This document shows, piece by piece, positions 26,655 through 34,640 of a stretch of DNA of 64,000 bases. The notes under the pieces are model-generated. The model worked only from the letters and a program-made list of their open reading frames with translations, was not told the origin of the DNA and made no database searches. The first letter of the stretch is position 1. The number at the start of each line of letters is the position of its first letter. Made by a program: the position numbers and the translations under genes. Origin of the DNA: Marinovum algicola (lineage in GTDB: Bacteria > Pseudomonadota > Alphaproteobacteria > Rhodobacterales > Rhodobacteraceae); assembly GCF_900109145.1 (NCBI RefSeq), contig NZ_FNYY01000002.1, positions 434,001-498,000 of the forward strand, given 5' to 3'.

Positions 26655-26835
26655 GCGAAGGCTGGTTTCCGGGCTCGGCGGGATTGCGGATGCGGCCCCT
26701 TCCCGGGCGTGACGCCCAGTGGTACTGACCACATCCCCCGGCCATACCGTTGCGGGGGCAGCGCCGGTCTTTCACCGGCTTCCCAATTCTCCCGCGGCAG
26801 AACCGCAGGCACCTTGCCGGATCAGACTACGGGGA
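26655..26835 (-). promoter_or_regulatory. Second cobalamin (AdoCbl) riboswitch, minus strand
   Basis: Read on the minus strand the B12 aptamer blocks appear in order: AAGGTGCCTGCGG, GGGAAGCCGGTGAAAGACCG, GCTGCCCCCGCAACGGTA, TACCACTGGGCG, CCCGGGAAGGGGCCG and the closing GAGCCCGGAAACCAGCC. It is as complete as the copy at 19385. A GCCACG-GGG-CGTGGC hairpin at about 26550-26564, just before the leader frame's ribosome site, may be part of the platform. Downstream is the unknown 93-residue gene, not a btu or cob gene. Confidence 0.9.
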
Positions 26836-26993
26836 TTCGGAGCCGCAAGACAGCGTAAAGTCGGTGGAGGCGCCATTCTCCGTCACGCCAGGGCCCCGGG
26901 CCTGACCCGGGGCCTCTTGGCAGGCGCGGCATCCGCCGGCCAGAGCTCCCGCGGCGCGTCCCGGGACGGGATCATTGTCGGCGAAGTCCGGGC

Positions 26994-29339
26994 TCAGAAC
27001 GGCACGTCATCGGCGGCGTTGATGAAGCGTGCGACCACCTTCTTGACGCCGGCCTTCTCGAAATCGATCTCGATCTTGTCGCCCTCGATGCCCACCACCG
27101 CGCCATAGCCGAACTTCTGGTGGAACACCCGCTCGCCCATGGTGAAGCTCGAGATCGCCGTCGCGTCGATCACCGTGTTGCGGCTCTCTTTGGGCTGCGC
27201 CATCGGGCGCTGGCTCTGCCGCTCCTGAAGCCGTTTCCAGCCGGGCGAATTGTAGACATTTGCCTCGGCCACCCGGCTTTCCATGCCCGAGCCAAAGCTC
27301 TGCCCGGCCATGCCGCCGCCATAAAGCCCCGGTGGAGTGAGCACATCGACATGCGCCTCCGGCAGCTCATCGACAAAGCGCGACGGCAGCTGCGACTGCC
27401 ATTGGCCAAAGACCCGCCGGTTGGCGGCAAAGCTGATGGTGCAGACCTCCTCGGCGCGGGTGATCCCCACATAGGCCAGCCGTCGCTCCTCCTCCAGGCC
27501 CTTGAGGCCGCTCTCGTCCATGCTGCGCTGCGAGGGAAAAAGCCCATCCTCCCAGCCCGGCAGGAAGACCGCGGGAAACTCCAACCCCTTGGCGGCATGC
27601 AGCGTCATGATCGACACCTTGGCGCCGGCCTCTTCGCTCTCGTTGTCCATGATCAGGCTGACGTGTTCGAGAAAGCCTTGCAGGTTCTCAAACTCCTCCA
27701 GCGCCTTGACCAGCTCCTTGAGGTTTTCCAACCGGCCCGGCGCCTCGGGTGTCTTGTCGTTCTGCCAATGGGTGGTGTAACCGCTTTCGTCGAGGATGAT
27801 CTGGGCAAGCTCGACGTGGCTGACGTCCTTCTCGCCGGTCATCCGGCCCCAGCGCGCAAGCCCGTCGAGCAGCCGGGCCAGTTCATTGCCGCCCTTGCCC
27901 TTGATCGCCCCGCTCTCCACCGCCAGCCGCGCGCCCTCGACCAGCGGCACGCCAGTGTCGCGCGCCAGACGCTGGATGGTCTGCTGCGCCTTGTCGCCAA
28001 GTCCGCGCTTGGGCGTGTTGACGATGCGCTCGAAGGCCAGATCATCCTCGGGGCTGACCACGACGCGGAAATAGGCCATGGCATCGCGGATCTCCATCCG
28101 CTCATAGAACCGGGGTCCGCCGATCACCCGGTACGGCAGGCCGATGGTCAGAAAGCGATCCTCGAAGGCGCGCATCTGGTGCGAGGCGCGCACCAGAATC
28201 GCCATGTCATCCAGCGAAAATCCCCGCATGCCGCGGGTGCCACCCTGCATCGCTTCGATCTCGTCGCCGATCCAGCGGGCTTCCTCCTCGCCGTCCCAAT
28301 GGCCGATCAGCCGCACCTTTTCGCCGTCGGGCGCATCGGTCCAGAGCTCCTTGCCCAGACGCCCCGTGTTGCCGGCGATCACCCCGCCGGCGGCGGCCAG
28401 GATATGCGGGGTGGAGCGGTAGTTCTGCTCCAGCCGGACCACCTTGGCGCCGGGAAAATCCTTTTCGAAGCGCAGGATATTGCCCACCTCGGCGCCGCGC
28501 CAGCCGTAGATCGACTGATCGTCGTCGCCGACGCAGCAGATGTTCTTGTGACCGCCCGCCAGGAGCCGCAGCCAGAGATACTGGGCAACATTGGTGTCCT
28601 GGTATTCGTCCACCAGAATATAGCGGAACCAGCGTTGATACTGGGCCAGCACGTCCTCCTGCGTCTGGAAGATCGTCACGCAATGCAACAGCAGATCGCC
28701 GAAATCGCAGGCGTTCAGCTCTTTCAGCCGGGCCTGATACTGGGCATAAAGTTCAACCCCGCGATTGTTGAAGGCTCCGGCCTCGGCGGCGGGCACCTTG
28801 TCGGGCGTCCAGGCCCGGTTCTTCCAATTGTCGATGATGTGGCTGAGTTGCCGGGCGGGCCAGCGCTTGTCATCGATCTGTGCCGCCGAAAGCAGCTGTT
28901 TCAGCAGGCGGATCTGGTCGTCGGTGTCGAGGATGGTGAAATTCGATTTCAACCCCACCAGCTCGGCGTGTCGGCGCAGCAGCTTGACGCCGATCGCGTG
29001 GAAGGTGCCCATCCAGGGCATGCCCTCGACCACCTGGCCCAAAAGCTTGCCAACGCGGAGCTTCATCTCGCGCGCGGCCTTGTTGGTGAAGGTCACCGAA
29101 AGGATTTCGTTCGGCCGCGCCTTGCCGGTGTTCAGCAGATGCGCGATCCGCGTGGTCAGCGCCTTGGTCTTGCCGGTGCCGGCGCCGGCCAGCATCAGCA
29201 CCGGGCCGTCCAGCGCCTCCACGGCCTCGCGCTGGGCCGGGTTCAGCCCGTCGAGATAAGGCGCGGGACGCGCCGCCATGGCGCGCTGCGAGAGGGAGGA
29301 GGCCGCCTCGAAAGCGTCCATGTCGTCAAAACTGCTCAT
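26994..29339 (-). CDS. uvrD: DNA helicase UvrD/PcrA
   Basis: A superfamily 1 3'-5' helicase of 781 residues for nucleotide-excision and mismatch repair. The motifs in order are LAGAGTGKTKALTTR (Walker A, near residue 52), FTNKAAREMK (Ia), VDEYQDTN (II, near 247), CCVGDDDQSIYGWRGA (III), LEQNYRSTPHI (IV), MTLHAAKGLEFPAVFLPG (V) and AYVGITRAEEV (VI). The C-terminal FGYGAVVGIEGDKIEIDFE is the Tudor-like tail known from UvrD/PcrA. It is a single gene with gene-free DNA on both sides. Confidence 0.96.
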   Translation of the reverse strand: MSSFDDMDAFEAASSLSQRAMAARPAPYLDGLNPAQREAVEALDGPVLMLAGAGTGKTKALTTRIAHLLNTGKARPNEILSVTFTNKAAREMKLRVGKLLGQVVEGMPWMGTFHAIGVKLLRRHAELVGLKSNFTILDTDDQIRLLKQLLSAAQIDDKRWPARQLSHIIDNWKNRAWTPDKVPAAEAGAFNNRGVELYAQYQARLKELNACDFGDLLLHCVTIFQTQEDVLAQYQRWFRYILVDEYQDTNVAQYLWLRLLAGGHKNICCVGDDDQSIYGWRGAEVGNILRFEKDFPGAKVVRLEQNYRSTPHILAAAGGVIAGNTGRLGKELWTDAPDGEKVRLIGHWDGEEEARWIGDEIEAMQGGTRGMRGFSLDDMAILVRASHQMRAFEDRFLTIGLPYRVIGGPRFYERMEIRDAMAYFRVVVSPEDDLAFERIVNTPKRGLGDKAQQTIQRLARDTGVPLVEGARLAVESGAIKGKGGNELARLLDGLARWGRMTGEKDVSHVELAQIILDESGYTTHWQNDKTPEAPGRLENLKELVKALEEFENLQGFLEHVSLIMDNESEEAGAKVSIMTLHAAKGLEFPAVFLPGWEDGLFPSQRSMDESGLKGLEEERRLAYVGITRAEEVCTISFAANRRVFGQWQSQLPSRFVDELPEAHVDVLTPPGLYGGGMAGQSFGSGMESRVAEANVYNSPGWKRLQERQSQRPMAQPKESRNTVIDATAISSFTMGERVFHQKFGYGAVVGIEGDKIEIDFEKAGVKKVVARFINAADDVPF

Positions 29340-29444
29340 GCGGCGACTTTACCCGTTCGGACGCGGGCTGAAAAGCCTTGTTCGCTCAATGTTCGCGCGC
29401 TTTGTCGCCGACGGACCCGGGGGCTCTGCCCCCGCCCTGCGGGC

Positions 29445-29474
29445 TCCCCCGGGAATATTTTCGGCCAGAAGAAG
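29445..29474 (+). repeat. Copy 3 of the dispersed intergenic repeat
   Basis: TCCCCCGGGAATATTTTCGG followed by CCAGAAGAAG on the plus strand, in the uvrD-trkH interval. Inverted relative to copy 4. Confidence 0.65.
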
Positions 29475-29628
29475 CCCGGGACGGCCTTTGGGTGAAATGT
29501 CGCCCTGAGACCGCCGCCGCCAGATCCAGCCCCCGCCGCAAGTGCAAACGGGGGCCTTCTCCTGGCGCGGTCATCGGCTTCCCAGCCTGTACCGCAGCTC
29601 CAACCTGGCATGTAAGTGTAAAGAAAGT

Positions 29629-29660
29629 CTTTCTTCTGGCCGAAAATATCCCCGCCGGAG
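29629..29660 (-). repeat. Copy 4 of the dispersed intergenic repeat
   Basis: On the minus strand it reads CTCCGGCGGGGATATTTTCG followed by GCCAGAAGAAAG. It is nearly identical to copy 3 in the core and sits about 30 bp after the trkH stop. Confidence 0.65.
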
Positions 29661-29688
29661 GCATGAAGCGCCGCGAAGCGGCCCTGGG

Positions 29689-31137
29689 TCACGCCCGCCA
29701 GAAGTTCACGGTGAGGATCGCGTAGACCACCAGCAGCTCGAGCCGTCCGATCAGCATCGCCGCCGAAAGCAGCCATTTGGCGGTGTCATTGAGCGTGGCG
29801 AAATTTCCGGCCGGGCCGATGATGTCGCCCAGCCCCGGGCCGACATTGGCCAGCGAGGTGGCCGCGCCCGAGACCGAAGTGACAAAATCGAGGCCGGTGG
29901 CCGAGAGCAGCACCGCCAGCACCCCCATCGAGACCACGAAGAACATGAAGAAGGACATCACCGAAGACAGCACGTCATCGCCCACCGGGCGGCCTTCGTA
30001 GCGGGTGGTGAAGACGCCGTTGGGCGAGCGGATGCGCAAGAGCTGCACCCGGATCGAGGCAAAGAGCAGTTGGTAGCGGAAGACCTTGACCGAACAGGCC
30101 GTCGAGCCGGCACAGCCGCCGATCAGCCCGATGAAGAAGAAGACCGCCACCAGGAGCGGCCCCCAGCCCATGTAATCGGCGCTGGCATAGCCGGTGCCCG
30201 AGATGATCGAGGTGACATTGAACAGCGCCTCGCGGAAGGCGCGTTCCGGCGCATGCGGAAAGGAGATCATCAGCGCGATGGCGGTGAGGATCACCAGCGC
30301 CGCTACCACCAGCAGGAAGACATGCACCTGGCTGTCGCGCAGCAGGGGCCGGGCCGAGCCATTGATCATCTGGACGTAGCGCACGAAGGGCAGTGCCGAG
30401 AGGATGATGAAGGCGGAAGCGACATATTCCATCGGCCCCGAGAAGGCGGCGAAGGAAGCATCGTAATTCGAGAAACCGCCCGTCGAGATGGTGGTCAGCG
30501 CATGCACCGTGGCGTCAAAGGTGTTCATGCCGAAGGCGATGTAGGTCAGCGCGCAGACCAGCGTGAGCGAGACATAGATCACGCTGATCTGGCTGGCGAT
30601 CTGGGTGGCGCGGGGCAGGATCTTGCCCATGGTGTCGAAGGCCTCGGCGCGAAAGATCTGCATCCCGCCGACCCGCAGTTCCGGCAGGAAGACCATGGCG
30701 ACGACGATGATGCCGATGCCGCCCAGCCATTGCATCAGCCCGCGCCAGAGCAGCAGCCCCTTGGGCAGGGTATCGAGCCCGGTGAACACCGTGGAGCCGG
30801 TGGTGGTCAGCCCCGACATCGCCTCGAAGAAGGCATCGACGAACCGCGCCTCGGTGGCGCCGAAGACAAAGGGCAGCGCGCCAAAGACCGGCAGTGCCAG
30901 CCAGACGCCGGTGGTCAGCAGAAATGTCTGCTGGATCGACAGCCCCTGTTTCACGCCATTGGCGCAGGCCAGCGAGATCAGCCCGCCGGCCAGCACGGTG
31001 ATCAGTCCGGATTGCAGAAAGACCGGCCAATGCCCGCGCCCCTCGGCCAGATCGACGAGGAACGGCAGAAACATCGTCGCGCCGAGAATGGCGAGCAGCA
31101 ATCCGATCACATAGCCCACGGGCCGAATATCAAACAT
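29689..31137 (-). CDS. trkH: Potassium uptake protein TrkH
   Basis: An inner-membrane K+ channel-like subunit that works with the NAD-binding TrkA. The protein has repeated membrane-pore-membrane units. Selectivity-filter-like stretches are seen at MSGLTTTGSTVFTGLD near residue 115, LTTISTGGFSNYDASF near residue 220, GTGYASADYMGWG near residue 320 and IGGCAGSTACSVKVFRYQLL near residue 350. I use the ATG at 31137 (MFDIRPVGYVIGLL, 482 residues) because that is where family similarity starts; an ATG nine codons upstream (31164) is possible. No trkA is in the window. Confidence 0.92.
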   Translation of the reverse strand: MFDIRPVGYVIGLLLAILGATMFLPFLVDLAEGRGHWPVFLQSGLITVLAGGLISLACANGVKQGLSIQQTFLLTTGVWLALPVFGALPFVFGATEARFVDAFFEAMSGLTTTGSTVFTGLDTLPKGLLLWRGLMQWLGGIGIIVVAMVFLPELRVGGMQIFRAEAFDTMGKILPRATQIASQISVIYVSLTLVCALTYIAFGMNTFDATVHALTTISTGGFSNYDASFAAFSGPMEYVASAFIILSALPFVRYVQMINGSARPLLRDSQVHVFLLVVAALVILTAIALMISFPHAPERAFREALFNVTSIISGTGYASADYMGWGPLLVAVFFFIGLIGGCAGSTACSVKVFRYQLLFASIRVQLLRIRSPNGVFTTRYEGRPVGDDVLSSVMSFFMFFVVSMGVLAVLLSATGLDFVTSVSGAATSLANVGPGLGDIIGPAGNFATLNDTAKWLLSAAMLIGRLELLVVYAILTVNFWRA

Positions 31138-31181
31138 GCGCCCGAGCGTTGGCCTGCCCCGCATATACTGTCAAGCCGGCT

Positions 31182-31412
31182 TCAGCCCTGAGGAAAGAGG
31201 TCTTTGAAAACCCGGGCGGGAATGTCACTGCGGTCCATGCCCAAGGCAGCCAGTTCCGCGTCGGAAAGCGCCTCGAGCCCGGCCACCTCGCCCAGCCTGG
31301 CGCGGATCAGCGGATCGGCGTTCACACCCTGCCCCAGCCCGGCGAAATAGGTGTCGAGCCGCTGGCGCCAGCCGGGCTCGGGAAATCGGAAGTGCACGTT
31401 GGTGCCTTGCAT
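31182..31412 (-). CDS. Small protein with a DUF1127-like C-terminus
   Basis: A 76-residue soluble protein. The second half, LEALSDAELAALGMDRSDIP followed by ARVF, resembles the DUF1127 signature of the 25455 gene (LSNRELADLGLSRSEI). The N-terminal half has no match I know. It lies 44 bp upstream of trkH in the same direction and may be co-transcribed with it. Function unknown. Confidence 0.65.
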   Translation of the reverse strand: MQGTNVHFRFPEPGWRQRLDTYFAGLGQGVNADPLIRARLGEVAGLEALSDAELAALGMDRSDIPARVFKDLFPQG

Positions 31413-31652
31413 AGGAAACCTCGCATCGCGTGGGCCTGCGGTTTCCCCCCTTGGTCCGAGCCTAGCAGGTTTGGACGGATTGCGGGGCCAGCAATATCGA
31501 GAAAACGGCCATGACAGGGCCGGCGCGGCGCGGGCCGACCCGGGTTTTGTGTGTCAAACGGTGGAAATCAGGCCGGTTTTGCGCCCGGTCGCCCGCCCCG
31601 ACGATGCGCGGGGCGGTGCATTTATGCATCAGGCAATCGATCGTGGGCCCGG

Positions 31653-32702
31653 TCAGCCGGCGTGGATCAGCGTGGCAAAGAACCGGGGATCGATGCTGGC
31701 GGTTTCGAAGGTCGGGCCGGAGGTGAGCACCGAGATCGCATCATGCGAGTGCAGGCTTTCCTGATGGCTGGCGGCGACCCGGAAATCGCCCACTCGCGGC
31801 TCGGCCTGAAGCCGGGCGCAGAACAACCGCGCGGCATCTTCGACAAAGATCGGATTGGCGGCGTTCAGCTCGGCAAAGGCCTGTTCATCCTCGCGTTTCA
31901 CCATCACCTGGGTTTCCGTCGGCACGGCGGCGCGGCAGAGATCGATCAGGTCTTCGAACCACAGGCATGCCTCGCCCACCACCTCGACCGAAATCCGCGC
32001 CACCGAGCGCTGCGAATGCGGCGTGGCCAGTTGCCCCCGTTCGCGCCGGGCATGTTCGCTGAGCTCCAGCGAACAGGGGCAGGTCGAGGAATAGACATAG
32101 TCGAGGTGGAGGATCTTGCGACGTTGGCCTTGGCTTTCGATCAGTTCCAGCGCGATGTCGTAATATTGATAGCCACTGAGGCCCGAGCGCAGGCTGTCGA
32201 GCCGGACCGGGAAGGAAAAGCGCATCTCGATGCGGGCATCGAAGCTCTCCAGGTCGGTCTTGTAATCGTCGAGCGCGGCTTCCATCACCTCGAAGCTGAA
32301 GGTCTTTTCCGAATGCCGGTAAAAGGACCGCATGATGCGGCTCATGTTGATGCCCTTCTTGTCGGCGCCGAGGCTGACGGTGCCGGTGACGGCGGTTTCC
32401 AGCGTCAGATCGCCGCCGCCGCGGGTGTGAAAGCTGATCGGCAGGCGGAAATTCGAGATACCGACATGCTGAATCGGCTCATTGGCACCGCGGATCAGCG
32501 AGGCGGGGCCGTTCTGAAGATCGGGCAGACTGGACTTGTAGGTGGAATCCACCTCGAATTCGGCCGGGTAGATCGAGGCCATGTCGGGATAGCCCAGCGC
32601 GGTCGCGCCGGTGGCATCGGTGTAGCGGCGCAAGAGATCGACGGCGGCTTCGGCCTCTTCGCGGCTGGGAACGCGGTTCAATCCGGGTGTCGGGAGATTC
32701 AT
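31653..32702 (-). CDS. folE2: GTP cyclohydrolase FolE2 (type IB)
   Basis: FolE2 converts GTP to dihydroneopterin triphosphate at the head of folate or queuosine-type pathways, and in other bacteria works with metals other than zinc. Features seen are VGISNFRLPISFHTRGGG near residue 80, the metal-binding cysteine region YSSTCPCSLELSEHARRERG near residue 205, PHSQRSVARISVEV, and a C-terminal HSHDAISVL. The 349-residue length fits proteobacterial FolE2. The start is the ATG at 32702, with AAAGGGG upstream. The 240 bp downstream hold only small inverted repeats such as TGCATTTATGCA. Confidence 0.93.
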   Translation of the reverse strand: MNLPTPGLNRVPSREEAEAAVDLLRRYTDATGATALGYPDMASIYPAEFEVDSTYKSSLPDLQNGPASLIRGANEPIQHVGISNFRLPISFHTRGGGDLTLETAVTGTVSLGADKKGINMSRIMRSFYRHSEKTFSFEVMEAALDDYKTDLESFDARIEMRFSFPVRLDSLRSGLSGYQYYDIALELIESQGQRRKILHLDYVYSSTCPCSLELSEHARRERGQLATPHSQRSVARISVEVVGEACLWFEDLIDLCRAAVPTETQVMVKREDEQAFAELNAANPIFVEDAARLFCARLQAEPRVGDFRVAASHQESLHSHDAISVLTSGPTFETASIDPRFFATLIHAG

Positions 32703-32787
32703 CAAAGGCCCCTTTCTGCGCAGACACAGGCTCTAATTAAGCCCTCGCGGAGAAAATACTATGGTCTGTGACGTCATCTGGACATGC

Positions 32788-32820
32788 AAAAGCGCCGGAT
32801 CCAGAGGATCCGGCGCTTTT
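32788..32820 (-). terminator. Strong bidirectional terminator
   Basis: A perfect 15-bp inverted repeat, AAAAGCGCCGGATCC (32788-32802), loop AGA, GGATCCGGCGCTTTT (32806-32820). It lies 20 bp past the stop of the small exported protein gene, which it most likely terminates. It also insulates folE2. Confidence 0.85.
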
Positions 32821-32840
32821 AATTCATCAAATGCCGACTA

Positions 32841-33038
32841 TCAGTCTGTACCCGACGAGCTTTCGCCGTTTGCAGCGGCAGCGATGATGACCAGAGCGGT
32901 CGCGCCACCCACAACTGCCAGACCGGTGGTTGCACCTTGGGTCGACACAAAGGGATCGGCTGCGGTTGCAGCTTGTTGAGCGACGGCCGGAACGGCCAGC
33001 GATGCCGCCAGAGCGGCAGTGATCATCAGTTTTTTCAT
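32841..33038 (-). CDS. Small exported or membrane protein, unknown
   Basis: A 65-residue protein with an N-terminal signal peptide (MKKLMITAALAASLAVPAVA, cleaved after AVAQ), a short linker and a second hydrophobic segment TTGLAVVGGATALVIIAAA, ending in NGESSSGTD. The ATG at 33038 has AAAGGTG upstream and is preferred over longer frames. Its own strong terminator follows. Probably abundantly expressed, but the function is unknown. Confidence 0.75.
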   Translation of the reverse strand: MKKLMITAALAASLAVPAVAQQAATAADPFVSTQGATTGLAVVGGATALVIIAAAANGESSSGTD

Positions 33039-33203
33039 TTCGCACCTTTTGACTTGAGTCTTGAATGGCATGACTCGGAACGCTCCGAAAAGCCAGAAGA
33101 AAATTCTGCACATGCGAGAGTTCGGCAAAAGATTGCCGTGACGGCACACTGCCCCGCCAACTGCGTCATGTGAGAGCGGCATTTCCGCCTTCCGCTACAG
33201 CGG

Positions 33204-34400
33204 CTAGCCTTGCCCCCCGGTCGCGTGTTCCAGGGCGGCCTCGAGATCGCGCAGCAGGTCCTGCGGGTCTTCCAGCCCGCAACTCAGTCGAATCAACCCC
33301 GGGGTGATGCCCAGAATCTGCTTCTGATCGTCGGGAAGCCGCTGGTGGGTGGTGAAGGCCGGCGGGGTCGCAATCGTCTTAGCATCGCCGAGGTTGTTCG
33401 AAATTACCGCGATCTCCAGGAGGTTGAGAAAGGCAAAGGCCGCCTCGCGCCCGCCCCGGATGTCAAAGCTGAGCACGGTGCCGCCGGCGCCAAGCTGGCG
33501 CATCGCCAGATCATGCTGGGCATGCGAGGCCAGGCCGGGATAGATCACCCGCGACAGCGCCGGGTTGCCTTCGAGCTTTTCGGCCAGGTGCTGCGCCGTG
33601 GCGGTCTGGGCGCGGACCCGCAGATCCATCGTTTCGAGCCCCTTGAGCAGCACCCAGGCGTTGAACGGGCTGAGCGCGCCGCCGGTGTGCTTCATGAAGG
33701 CCTCGATGGGGCCGCGTATGATCTCTTTCGGGCCGAGGATCACCCCGCCCAGCACCCGGCCCTGGCCGTCGATATGCTTGGTCGCGGAATAGGTGACGAT
33801 ATCGGCGCCCTGGGCAATGGCATCGGAATAGATCGGGGTGGAAAACACATTGTCCGACACCACCAGCGCGCCCACCGCATGGGCAATCTCGGCGACGCCG
33901 GCAATATCGACGATCTCGAGCGTCGGGTTGGACATCGATTCGAAGAAACAGAGCCGTGTGTCCTCGCGCACCGCCGCGCGCCAGGCCTCGAGATCGGTGC
34001 CGTCGACGAGGGTGACCTCGACGCCGAATTTCGGCAGGATGTTTTCCAGGATGAAGAGACAGGAGCCGAACAGCGCGCGCGCCGCGACCACGTGATCGCC
34101 GGCCTTCAGCAGCGCCATCAGCGCGCCCTGCACCGCCGCCATGCCCGAAGCGCAGGCAAAGGCATCCTCGGCGCCCTCGAGCCCGGCGATCCGGTCTTCG
34201 AACATCGCCACCGTGGGATTGCCGTAGCGCGCATAGATGAACTCGTCCGGCCCGGCTTCGAGGAACCGCGCCTCGGCCTGTTCGGCGTTGTCATAGACAA
34301 AGCCCTGGGTCAGAAACAGCGCTTCGCTGACTTCGTTGTACTGGGATCTGCGGATTCCGCCGTGCACCAGCTTGGTGCGGCTGTTCCAATCATTGCTCAT
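33204..34400 (-). CDS. metZ: O-succinylhomoserine sulfhydrylase MetZ
   Basis: A PLP-dependent Cys/Met-metabolism enzyme (398 residues) that makes homocysteine from O-succinylhomoserine and sulfide. The motifs YARYGNPTVAMFEDRIAGLE near residue 55 and SGMAAVQGALMALL near residue 85 are present. The Schiff-base lysine lies in SATKHIDGQGRVLGG near residue 208, and the C-terminal SCGLEDPQDLLRDL closes the family pattern. The ATG at 34400 follows GGAAGGA. It is preceded by a SAM-II riboswitch with a terminator, so high SAM should switch it off. Confidence 0.95.
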   Translation of the reverse strand: MSNDWNSRTKLVHGGIRRSQYNEVSEALFLTQGFVYDNAEQAEARFLEAGPDEFIYARYGNPTVAMFEDRIAGLEGAEDAFACASGMAAVQGALMALLKAGDHVVAARALFGSCLFILENILPKFGVEVTLVDGTDLEAWRAAVREDTRLCFFESMSNPTLEIVDIAGVAEIAHAVGALVVSDNVFSTPIYSDAIAQGADIVTYSATKHIDGQGRVLGGVILGPKEIIRGPIEAFMKHTGGALSPFNAWVLLKGLETMDLRVRAQTATAQHLAEKLEGNPALSRVIYPGLASHAQHDLAMRQLGAGGTVLSFDIRGGREAAFAFLNLLEIAVISNNLGDAKTIATPPAFTTHQRLPDDQKQILGITPGLIRLSCGLEDPQDLLRDLEAALEHATGGQG

Positions 34401-34418
34401 GTCTCGTCCTTCCAAACC

Positions 34419-34457
34419 AAAAGCCCCCCGGGCGCGGCCAAGCGAACGGGGGGCTTT
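34419..34457 (-). terminator. Attenuator hairpin in the metZ leader
   Basis: On the minus strand AAAGCCCCCCG (34457-34447) pairs with CGGGGGGCTTTT (34430-34419) and is followed by GGTTT. It lies between the SAM-II aptamer and the metZ ribosome site, where an intrinsic terminator would serve as the expression platform. Confidence 0.8.
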
Positions 34458-34466
34458 CGTTGCTGA

Positions 34467-34518
34467 CCTTTTAGCGGAATTTTTTACGTGGCCCGCAATC
34501 CGGTAACAAATCGCCACG
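34467..34518 (-). promoter_or_regulatory. SAM-II riboswitch upstream of metZ
   Basis: The minus strand reads GGCGATTTGTTACCGGATTG, CGGGCCACGTAAAAAATTCC and GCTAAAAGGT in succession. The order GATTTG, a stem-loop closing with TTGC, CCACGT-AAAAA, then GCTAAAAGG is the SAM-II pseudoknot pattern known from alphaproteobacterial met genes. It lies about 70 bp before the metZ start. Confidence 0.88.
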
Positions 34519-34640
34519 GCGCCGGTGATAGGCCGTTGCGCCCGAGGGGTCAAGTCCGTCACGGTGCTGTAACAGCCGCTTCACCCGGGCGTCATAGGCT
34601 ATCTCTAACTGCTTCGCACAAGATGTAGTGGGAGATTCGC

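Larger units (their letters stand above)
29340..29688. other. Gene-free 349-bp interval holding two inverted repeat copies
   Basis: No convincing gene. Copy 3 of the dispersed repeat lies at 29445-29474 on the plus strand and copy 4 at 29629-29660 on the minus strand; they share GATATTTTCGGCCAGAAGA-type cores (GAATATTTT in copy 3) and face each other, so transcripts could form a long hairpin. Several G/C runs such as GGGGGCTCTGCCCCC add further short hairpins. The uvrD promoter must be near the left end. Confidence 0.6.

Noticed and set aside
26888-26918. Terminator after uvrD (GGCCCCGG/CCGGGGCC hairpin)
   Set aside because: The stem is good but there is no T-run on the uvrD strand; such GC hairpins are frequent in this genome type.
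27120-29495. A 791-codon open frame on the plus strand
   Set aside because: Antisense to uvrD, which has every helicase motif; composition is His/Leu/Gly-rich without any fold.
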